DNA from: Eleginops maclovinus
Lineage: Eukaryota; Chordata; Actinopteri; Perciformes; Eleginopidae
Assembly: GCF_036324505.1 (NCBI RefSeq)
Contig: NC_086368.1
Location: 15,829,921-15,893,920 of the forward strand
Length of the DNA stretch: 64,000 nucleotides
Direction: 5' to 3'
Made by a program: the position numbers and the translations under genes. A model generated the notes under the pieces. It was not told the origin of the DNA. It did not search any database and saw only the letters and a program-made list of their open reading frames with translations. This document shows positions 1 to 64,000 of the stretch, piece by piece; position 1 is the first letter of the stretch; each line of letters starts with the position of its first letter.

Positions 1-213
1 GATTAATGACTACTGCTTTACACCTCATTTTTTAATTATAAGCATCTAAATATGTATTTCTTCAATACAATTTGACCAAATCAAGATTCCTTTAGATCTG
101 CAAAACACTACACCAATGCTTTATATCTGAGATCCTCAGTGTAATACCTTGAAATATCAGCTAGACTTGATCACAAATGCTCATATGAGTAAGGGACTAC
201 AGAAGGGACGGAC
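1..213 (-). other. celsr2 intron 11 (partial)
   Basis: Non-coding, AT-rich sequence after the exon 11 donor. No exon or repeat recognised. Confidence 0.7.
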
Positions 214-47449
<47,236 letters not shown>

Positions 47450-47467
<18 letters not shown>

Positions 47468-48467
47468 TTTATTGTTGCTGGAGGCTCTAATACAATATGA
47501 ATCATAAGCTTTACAAAATAAAAACAAAACAAAAAATACAACAAAAAAGATTCCCCTCCAAAATGGAAACAGTCAAAGGTTTCCACTGAGACACAAAGAC
47601 AAACTGTGACCCCCAACAAAGACATAGTACTGTAGGTGAGGAGAGAGAAAAGTTTAACAAGCTGAACAGAGGGGGGGGGGCTGACTGTCATGTTATACAC
47701 AGTGTAGGGTGTTGGGTTGACATGTGGGTGTAATCACCCGGTGATTATAACAGTCCATCCCCATGTTTGATAAATCTACATTTCCACTCACTGCATCACC
47801 ACGCAGGCTCACATGCATGAGTGGGATAAAAGTAAAAACCTTATAACATAAACCGAAGACCACCCTCGTGTTCACACCGTTTACCAAGAAGAATGACAGT
47901 AATACGCCAACAGTAATAATTTTATACAAATATATCAGGGGTGTCGTAGACAAAAGTAGGTGCTTGAAATAAATTTGATGTACATAGTAATGACAGCCCC
48001 ACCGAGCCTACACCACCTACAGCACAGTCTGTGTCCGCTTCCTGGACACAGAGGAAGAGCCGGGCCAAAGTCGAGCGTTTGAAACTGACAAGAGGACACA
48101 TCAGCTGTGAGAACATCAGGGATTATTACAACAATGACCCTCACACTGTAAGATTATCATTAACCGTGGTAATACTATCATTATATTCAGAACCTGGGAG
48201 AGAGGAGAGGGCTGAAGAGAGACAGAGGGAGCGTGAGTGACTTGCTTCATCGCAGATAAGATGCATGAAAACAAAAACCAGACAGAAAAACAAAAACAAA
48301 TAAAAAGCTAAGCATTTTCTCCTTTTTTGTTTTTTTCCACAAATAAACAAGAGTGCAGCACTGAAACAGGCGTGGAGGGGGAGACGAAGAGAAACAGAGA
48401 AAAGATGGCGGAGATGAGGCGGAGAGAGTGAGAGAGACAGAAAAAAAAAACTAAAACAGTAGCAACT
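47450..48467 (-). other. capzb: capzb 3' UTR
   Basis: About 1 kb between the beta-2 stop and the first AATAAA on the minus strand. Contains purine/pyrimidine-rich runs and no coding signal. The 3' end is inferred from the signal position. Confidence 0.6.
47468..47473 (-). terminator. capzb: capzb polyadenylation signal AATAAA
   Basis: TTTATT on the plus strand, AATAAA in the sense of the gene, the only such hexamer seen between the stop codon and this point. Confidence 0.6.
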
Positions 48468-58445
<9,978 letters not shown>

Positions 58446-59600
58446 ATTTGCGGCGTCTCAGCGGGGCAGGGGAGGAAGATTTCACCGATGTCTTTACACC
58501 TTAGTTTTAATATGGCTTATCAGATCTCTTCGCTCGGCTGCTGTTGTTTTGTTGTGTTTTTTTAGTCCCCCGCGGAAGATGTTTTGTTCGCCTCTCCCTC
58601 ACTGAACCCAGCCCTGTCAGCGAAATTCACTTCCTCAACCCGGCTACAGGAAGGAGGCTGCAGCCAGAAAACAGGCCCCGGTTGCATGTCCGGGTCACTC
58701 CGGGCTTTCTCGGCCGCAGCCAATAGCGAAGGAGCAAGAAAGGCATTGCCAAGTATGGAAAGAGAGGAGTGGTGCAGAAAATATGCACTCAGAGAGGGTA
58801 GTAGACCGAGAAATACACAGAGAGGAAGGAATAGAAACTACGGATCACTCTTTTTATTCTGTTTTATAGCAATACTTAACGATGTGATGTATAATAAAGA
58901 ATCAAACATATGTTTAACCAATATTACCGGAAATCATATTACATTTCGATCTTCTTTTAAGGATAAGAAAACAGAATATCCGTTAAATACTTAATTTATT
59001 GTAGATACATTATAATCAGATACATGTATTAGGACACAAAACTTATATTACTGAGACCAGTAGCAATGTACTGCAAATGACTGAAGTATGAAATAATATT
59101 AAACATTATTGTGGCTCTTAGGTTATATATCCATAACATATATGACAATGCTTATGTGTTCTCCTCCTGGATCCTTGCAATGTAAGCCTATTGTAAATGT
59201 TCTCTTCAATATTAAATGATGGATTTAGAAAAAACGGTGCTATAACAATGAAAACTGCAATCCATGGGCATTGAGCCCCTTTTGTTTCCTAACATTTGTG
59301 AAAGGTCAGAAATGTGGCAATTAAATATGTTTATACCACATTTACTATTTCCCACCCTTATTTCTGTCCACACCCTTTTTTATACAAGCACGTATTCTGA
59401 CATATGTCTTGTAGTTCTGGGTGGAAAGATAATGACCAAGTTAAGGTTTTCACTGTATCTGTCTTCCATATTTCTGGGGTTTAACTATTGTGAGGTGTTG
59501 TCATAAAAAACAGGCTTAATGTGACCCATGCAAGTGCAGTCCTATTTATGTATTATTTAATAATATTTCAAATTTGTTCTAGAAAATTCTCCATATCAAA
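58446..59600. other. capzb 5' flank
   Basis: GC-richer up to about 58740, consistent with a promoter/5' UTR of a housekeeping gene, then AT-rich. A 136-codon plus-strand ORF at 58584-58994 has no recognisable domain. No TATA box fixed. Confidence 0.5.
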
Positions 59601-59751
59601 GCTTTTATGACATTAAAACCCTCTATGGGACTAATTAAGGAAATTAACTAAAAAAATTTAATGACCTTTGATTTTAAGTGTATTAAGGCCTAAAATAAAT
59701 TTCCTATGCTCACTTTCCCAAATTGACCTTTGACCTTTATTTTGGGGTATC

Positions 59752-59778
59752 GTCATTTATAAATGACTTTGTCCCATT
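59752..59778 (+). repeat. piggyBac flank motif, left inner copy
   Basis: Palindrome GTCATTTATAAATGAC (59752-59767), then TTTGTCCCATT. Inverse counterpart lies at 61792-61818 on the other side of the transposase ORF. Confidence 0.85.
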
Positions 59779-59943
59779 CGGGTATATATTTTTCCATGAT
59801 TTCTTAATGTAAAAAACAATTGATTAAATAACAATGGCTTCATTATCCATGAACACATTTTATTGATAAAACACTTAAAAAATTTCATTTCAGAATGATT
59901 CTTGAACCATAATAATTAAAAAGATATATGCAAATTTGTCCCA

Positions 59944-61671
59944 TTAGTTATGAAACTGAACCAGGCAGTTCTTTTTTGGTGTGAAGCACAGGTGAACGTC
60001 ACATTTGCTGCACTTCACTCTTGTTTGCCCTGAGCAGTTGCCGTACTTGCACCTGCCTTGTTTTTCCGTATAGTATGGCCAGTGGGCAAGGCCATCTTTC
60101 CTGACCTCCTCTTGAGGGCATGATTCCCTCCTCTTAGCCATCTTTCGGGGAGTCTCCACTTGACTTGGCCGCCCCCGTTTGGCCCTTTCTGTGCCCTCTG
60201 AGCAGAGAACATCAGCAACGATTGACTTGAACTCCCTTAGACTGAGTTCCCCTCTTTGTGGCTGACCACTTGTCTCACGGTCTCGACGGTAGAGTAGCCA
60301 TGAATTGACACAAATCATGTCCATGACATGAAAAAAGATTCGAAGGTACCACTTGCGTGACCTGATCTTCGTTCGATACAGTGCTATCAGCGAATCCATC
60401 AAATCAACGCCTCCCATATGTTTGTTGTAGAATGCAACAGAAGTGGGGCATGTCACGTTGATTGTTTCTTTATTCTTTTTGTCCCATCTTTCGACCTGAG
60501 AAACTGGGTGTGCACCTGTGAAAGTGCTGAGTAGAGTAACACTGCGGTTGTCCTGCCACCTGTTAGCAATTACCTGCACCCCTTCACACATAGCAACCTT
60601 CTCCTCAAAATAGCCCCTTCCCATTTTTTTCATTTCCTTGTCTGTTTTCAAGGGACATCCTTTCAACCGGTTTGTTCTGACTGTGCCAAGGCAGTGTATA
60701 CCTCTCTTTGCCATTTCTACTTCAAGACCTATGCTAGTAAACCAGTTGTCGTGGTATAGCTTGAAGTTCTGGTATGGAGGTACTATGGATGCTACCCGCA
60801 GGACTATGTTGCTGCTTGCACCCAGGTCAGGCATTCCACTGACTGGTTGAATTTTTCCAACATGGAATTCAAAGTTGTATGCCATACCCTTGGAGTCACA
60901 AAGCACATACACCTTGTAACCCCATTTGTGGGGCTTTTTGGGGTTATAGTTTTTCAAATAACTCTTCCCTTTGAATGGGATTATTTGCTCATCAACACAG
61001 AGATGCTCTGTCAAAGGGATGCTTTTCATAGTCTCAACTGTAAAGTCAAGAAATGGTCTGACCTTGAAGAGCCGATCTTGGCCTAGATTATGAGGGCCCT
61101 CCATAGTGTTGTCATTGAAATGGAGGTTGGCTTTGATCTGTTCCCATCTTCTCATTGGCATCACCTCAGCAATTTTGTCAATGCGAGTGTGTGTCTGCCA
61201 GCACATGCGTTGTGCAGGTACACCATAAATGCCCATATGAAAGGCACAGCCAATGAACTGCTCCATCTCTTTCTCTGAACAATTCAGGGGTGCGTTCACA
61301 TTGCTCTGTACAGAGTAGAGATTGGTCTGCTCTACAATGTGTTTGAAACACTCAGGGGAGAACATCTGCCTAAAATAATAGGTTGGGGAATGCACCCTTT
61401 CTGCTGTGGCCAGACGTATCTTCCAGGCAGGGACTGGGTAATGGGCACGGATCGCTGACTTCCACAACAACCTACGGCCTATCCCTGGTTGAAGATCCTC
61501 CTCACTGCCTGGCTCCTCATTCTCATCCTGTCCTTCATCACTACCATCTCTCTCATTGTCGCTGTCTTCCTGTTGCTCATTTCTGGGCTCCACTCTCACA
61601 ACTACCTCGTCCTCATCACTGCTGGCACTGTCCTCACTGCCCTCAGGAATAGGCATAGCTGTCCCTCTCAC
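59944..61671 (-). CDS. piggyBac transposase (PGBD-like), intact 575-codon ORF
   Basis: Uninterrupted ORF with the DDE_Tnp_1_7 arrangement. Residues 1-60 are very acidic; the RNase H-like core has the catalytic triad as D227 (LCVDEQI), D308 (LYHDNWF) and D423 (GGVDLMD), with typical blocks FKGKSYLKNYNPKKPHKWGY and IRSRKWYLRIFFHVMD. A basic KRGRP motif (498-502) may act as nuclear localisation or AT-hook. The C-terminus has a cysteine-rich zinc finger: C541, C546, C554, C557, C562 and C569 with His residues. All three catalytic Asp and the zinc-binding residues are present, so nothing visible argues against activity. The role is cut-and-paste transposition at TTAA. It could instead be a host-adopted PGBD-like gene, but the flanking inverted motifs favour a young transposon. 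No introns seen. Confidence 0.93.
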   Translation of the reverse strand: MRGTAMPIPEGSEDSASSDEDEVVVRVEPRNEQQEDSDNERDGSDEGQDENEEPGSEEDLQPGIGRRLLWKSAIRAHYPVPAWKIRLATAERVHSPTYYFRQMFSPECFKHIVEQTNLYSVQSNVNAPLNCSEKEMEQFIGCAFHMGIYGVPAQRMCWQTHTRIDKIAEVMPMRRWEQIKANLHFNDNTMEGPHNLGQDRLFKVRPFLDFTVETMKSIPLTEHLCVDEQIIPFKGKSYLKNYNPKKPHKWGYKVYVLCDSKGMAYNFEFHVGKIQPVSGMPDLGASSNIVLRVASIVPPYQNFKLYHDNWFTSIGLEVEMAKRGIHCLGTVRTNRLKGCPLKTDKEMKKMGRGYFEEKVAMCEGVQVIANRWQDNRSVTLLSTFTGAHPVSQVERWDKKNKETINVTCPTSVAFYNKHMGGVDLMDSLIALYRTKIRSRKWYLRIFFHVMDMICVNSWLLYRRDRETSGQPQRGELSLREFKSIVADVLCSEGTERAKRGRPSQVETPRKMAKRRESCPQEEVRKDGLAHWPYYTEKQGRCKYGNCSGQTRVKCSKCDVHLCFTPKKNCLVQFHN

Positions 61672-61791
61672 TTTACCATAAAACTTGGAAACGTCCTAAG
61701 AAAGACGTATGAATAAATAGTTTGACCCTGCATCACAACAGTCGAATCTCCATCACAACAATAGAAACCATTAGGAACATTTCTTTCCCTT

Positions 61792-61818
61792 AATGGGACT
61801 TTGTCATTTATACATGAC
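61792..61818 (-). repeat. piggyBac flank motif, right inner copy
   Basis: AATGGGACTTT followed by GTCATTTATACATGAC (one mismatch to the palindrome). The preceding bases form TTAA at 61790-61793. Confidence 0.85.
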
Positions 61819-62150
61819 ATGCACTTTTTTAACTGTTTTGAAGAAGGATTTGTAGATTTCCTTACATGAAATGACTAAAATAGTAAAACAACTGTTAGGC
61901 TATTTAGTAATATTTTTTTATTGGTGATTTATGTGTGTTTTATAGCTTAAAAATGGACTTACCATGATGCTACTTGTGCATGTGACCTAACATGTGCTCT
62001 TGTCTCCTGTACTTCCTTGTAACTTCCTTGTTGTCATGACATTATATAATCTTTGATTTTATTGGTTAGAAGGGATGTTAGGTGACACATTAAAGGTGCA
62101 ATATGATTGGTTAGAGGCTTGTGTTATTTTTTAAAGCTGTTTTTTGAAGC

Positions 62151-62184
62151 GTCATTTATAAATGACGAAGTCCCATATTATTAA
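62151..62184 (+). repeat. piggyBac flank motif, right outer copy with TTAA
   Basis: GTCATTTATAAATGAC, then GAAGTCCCAT, ATTA and TTAA at 62181-62184. Together with 61792-61818 it forms an inverted pair about 385 bp apart. Confidence 0.8.
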
Positions 62185-62265
62185 CCACATTTGCTTTCTA
62201 CCCTGAAGCTGCACTGCATCCTGGATTGTTTGTAAATGGGAAACCTGCCTGTAAACCCTTTAGAC

Positions 62266-64000
62266 CAGGGGTCTTCAACGTTTTTCAGGCCAGGGACCCC
62301 CAAACTGATGGAGAGTTGGAGCAGGGACCCCCTACTATTAATATGGCATACAATTGTGTTTTATATTAAACGGGGCCTAGTGCAGTGTGTAAACATAGAT
62401 ACTGTTATTGTACATTCAATACTAAGCTATTCAAATAATACACAGGTTAATATATTCATGTTTTTATTTTAAACAAGTGCAAGGTACAGTGTGGCCGTAC
62501 CACTGCCATTTATAAACAAACACTGAGCTATGAGATTTTAACACTAAACATGCATGTAGATGGGACAATGAATCCTCAAACCATCTGTGGATGGCACACG
62601 TACTCTCACATCAGTGAGATGTCTGACCCTGATGAGCAGCACACAGCTGATCCAGCCTTGGACGGATGGAGGTTGTCAGGCAGAGGGTCATATCAGCCTC
62701 AGGCTGCAGCCTTGACCTGTATTTGTTTTTCAAGTAAGTCAGTGAGGAAAATCCACTTTCGCAAAGATAGGTTGTGGCAAAGGGCAAAAGGCTCATCATG
62801 GCTTTTCCTGCCAATTGCGGAAAGTCTTTCTGGCAAGAGATCCAGAACTGGGTGAGTGGTTTTGTGTCATATATGTGTCTGAACGTACTGTCAGTGGATA
62901 GTTCGATTAGCTGATCCTCCTCCGTCACTGTCAGGTGTGTGCCGTCTGCTGCGTTATCTGTGAATGGAAACAGCATCCATGTCTTGTCCCTGCGCCAGGA
63001 GTCAGCCTCAGAAAAGTAGTGCCCAAATTGTCCCTCGAGCGCCTCCAAATGCGCAAGAATTGCGCGTGTAATGGGGGGCGAGAGCACAGCAGAATCTCCC
63101 AGCTCATCCACTGATGGAAACATGGAAAATATTTCCTCCCCGATGTGCTCCCTCCACCTTTTGATTTTTTTTAGAAAGCCTTCCATTTTGTCATACAGTT
63201 GAATGGCATGGGTATTGCGGCCTTGCATTGAACTGTTCAGTTTGTTCAGCTCAGCGAAAACATCAGCAAGATAGGCAAGTTTGGTGACCCAAACATTGTC
63301 ACTGAAAAGTGCAGCCAGCTCTGTGCGCTTTTGGAGAAGTAAAAACTCCCGAATATACTTGCGCAATTCCAGCACACGTGACAACACTGTTCCACGTGAA
63401 AGCCACCGAACCTCGGAATGGTAGAGTAGCGCAGTGTGTTCTTCTCCCTCAGCAGCACAGAGATTCGAGAAGAGACGTGTTTGCAATGCGCTCTTCTTGA
63501 CTAGGTTGACTACTTTCACTACCGAGTCCATGACATCTGCCAATTCAGCGCTCATATCTTTGGCAACAAGTGACTCCCTGTGTAGCATGCAGTGCGTCCA
63601 AATCACTTGCGGAGACACATCCCTTACAAGCGTGATTAGTCCACTTTTTAAACCAGCCATGGCTCTTGCACCGTCAGTGCACAGCGCAATACATTTTGTC
63701 CACGGAATGTCATTCTCTCTGAAAAAAACATCGATCACTTTGAAGATTTCAGAACTAGTTGTGCGTTGAGGGAGGCACTTACAAAACAAAAATTCCTCCT
63801 GCATTTCCTTATCATCGACAAAGCGCACAAACGCCAGAAGCTGGGCGTCCTTCGACACATCTGTTGACTCGTCTAATTGTAACGCAAATGCATCTGCCAA
63901 CCTCAGCTTCTCTATCAGTTGCATCCTCACATCAGATGCCATCTCGTCTATACGGCGAGCTATGGTTGTGTCCGACACTGGAATGGTTTTCAGTTTATTA
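62266..64000 (-). mobile_element. hAT-superfamily DNA transposon, 3' part; continues past the right edge
   Basis: Terminus CAGGGGTCTTCAAC at 62266-62279, a hAT/Charlie-type end, preceded by the possible 8-bp target site ctttagac (62258-62265). The transposase ORF lies inside on the minus strand and is open at the right window edge, so the BED-finger part and other terminus are not seen. It sits about 80 bp from the piggyBac TTAA. Confidence 0.8.
62611..64000 (-). CDS. hAT transposase (ZBED5 / GTF2IRD2-like), C-terminal part, 5' end beyond window
   Basis: Frame is open from the window edge (NKLKTIPVSDTTIARRIDEM) to a TGA at 62613-62611, about 462 codons in view without a stop or frameshift. 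The catalytic signatures are present: LQLDESTD, LCTDGARAMAG and, near the end, TYLCESGFSS. The conserved WLSRG block and the hATC dimerisation region (FSSLTYLKNKYRSRLQPE) are also there. The family includes domesticated ZBED5/ZBED9/FAM200 and active fish elements. With a hAT terminus 345 bp downstream of the stop, a transposon copy is more likely than a host gene. A GTG at 63978 could be mistaken for a start; the homologous protein clearly continues upstream. Confidence 0.9.
   Translation of the reverse strand, partial: NKLKTIPVSDTTIARRIDEMASDVRMQLIEKLRLADAFALQLDESTDVSKDAQLLAFVRFVDDKEMQEEFLFCKCLPQRTTSSEIFKVIDVFFRENDIPWTKCIALCTDGARAMAGLKSGLITLVRDVSPQVIWTHCMLHRESLVAKDMSAELADVMDSVVKVVNLVKKSALQTRLFSNLCAAEGEEHTALLYHSEVRWLSRGTVLSRVLELRKYIREFLLLQKRTELAALFSDNVWVTKLAYLADVFAELNKLNSSMQGRNTHAIQLYDKMEGFLKKIKRWREHIGEEIFSMFPSVDELGDSAVLSPPITRAILAHLEALEGQFGHYFSEADSWRRDKTWMLFPFTDNAADGTHLTVTEEDQLIELSTDSTFRHIYDTKPLTQFWISCQKDFPQLAGKAMMSLLPFATTYLCESGFSSLTYLKNKYRSRLQPEADMTLCLTTSIRPRLDQLCAAHQGQTSH

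Larger units (their letters stand above)
59600..62184 (-). mobile_element. piggyBac-superfamily DNA transposon (approximate limits)
   Basis: Centred on the intact transposase ORF. Repeat motifs lie on both sides: ATGGGAC at 59625-59631, GTCATTTATAAATGAC-TTT-GTCCCATT at 59752-59778, its inverse AATGGGAC-TTT-GTCATTTATACATGAC at 61792-61818, and GTCATTTATAAATGAC-GAA-GTCCCAT at 62151-62176, followed by TTAA at 62181-62184. piggyBac elements insert at TTAA. A TTAA also lies at 59613-59616, but the sequence between TTAA and ATGGGAC differs on the two sides, so exact ends stay open. Overall size of about 2.5 kb is typical. Confidence 0.7.

Noticed and set aside
58584..58994. 136-codon plus-strand ORF divergent from capzb
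   Set aside because: No recognisable domain; overlaps the capzb promoter/5' flank, and its end is AT-rich sequence.
60015..61716. Other ORFs on both strands within the piggyBac
   Set aside because: Shadows of the 575-codon transposase frame.
63976..63978. GTG as the start of the hAT transposase
   Set aside because: The reading frame stays open upstream to the window edge with family-like residues (KLKTIP), so the true start is outside.

Overview
The window reads as vertebrate nuclear DNA, most likely from a ray-finned (percomorph-type) fish. The genes have many short exons with GT-AG junctions. Introns carry long (CA)n/(TG)n tracts, and there are fish-type repeats: a tRNA-derived SINE, a CAGTGG-ended MITE, and piggyBac and hAT transposons. 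The species assignment is inference. There is no prokaryotic operon structure, CRISPR array or phage.

Positions 1-44,502, minus strand: the 5' part of an adhesion GPCR gene of the CELSR/Flamingo family, best matched to CELSR2. Eleven coding exons can be placed with consistent splice phases. They give about 1,862 residues: signal peptide, N-terminal region, nine cadherin repeats (all in one 3.5-kb exon), three EGF domains, laminin G1, a fourth EGF and most of laminin G2. The rest of the ectodomain, GAIN/GPS, seven-helix and tail exons lie beyond the left edge. Intron 1 is about 17.3 kb. A (TG)n-(G)27 tract lies about 0.3 kb upstream of the start codon.

Positions about 47,450-58,445, minus strand: a complete gene for the actin capping protein beta subunit (capzb). 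The start codon is the last three bases of the first exon. Seven shared coding exons follow, then two alternative C-terminal exons: beta-1 type at 50,276-50,377 and beta-2 type at 48,468-48,555. Predicted proteins are 274 (beta-1) and 272 (beta-2) residues. A (CA)n tract, read as (UG)n in the transcript, begins 18 bases past the beta-1 donor. A 374-bp MITE fills half of the intron before that exon.

Positions about 59,600-64,000: a transposon island. It holds an uninterrupted 575-codon piggyBac transposase ORF, flanked by nested inverted motifs built on the 16-bp palindrome GTCATTTATAAATGAC. Next to it is the 3' part of a hAT transposase (ZBED5/GTF2IRD2-like) whose terminus lies at about 62,266 and whose 5' part leaves the window.

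celsr2 (planar cell polarity and cell adhesion) and capzb (actin barbed-end capping) are unrelated in pathway and lie head-to-tail on the same strand. The strongest candidates for a second look are the beta-1 exon surroundings in capzb and the repeat architecture of the piggyBac element. I found no convincing undescribed multi-gene system.
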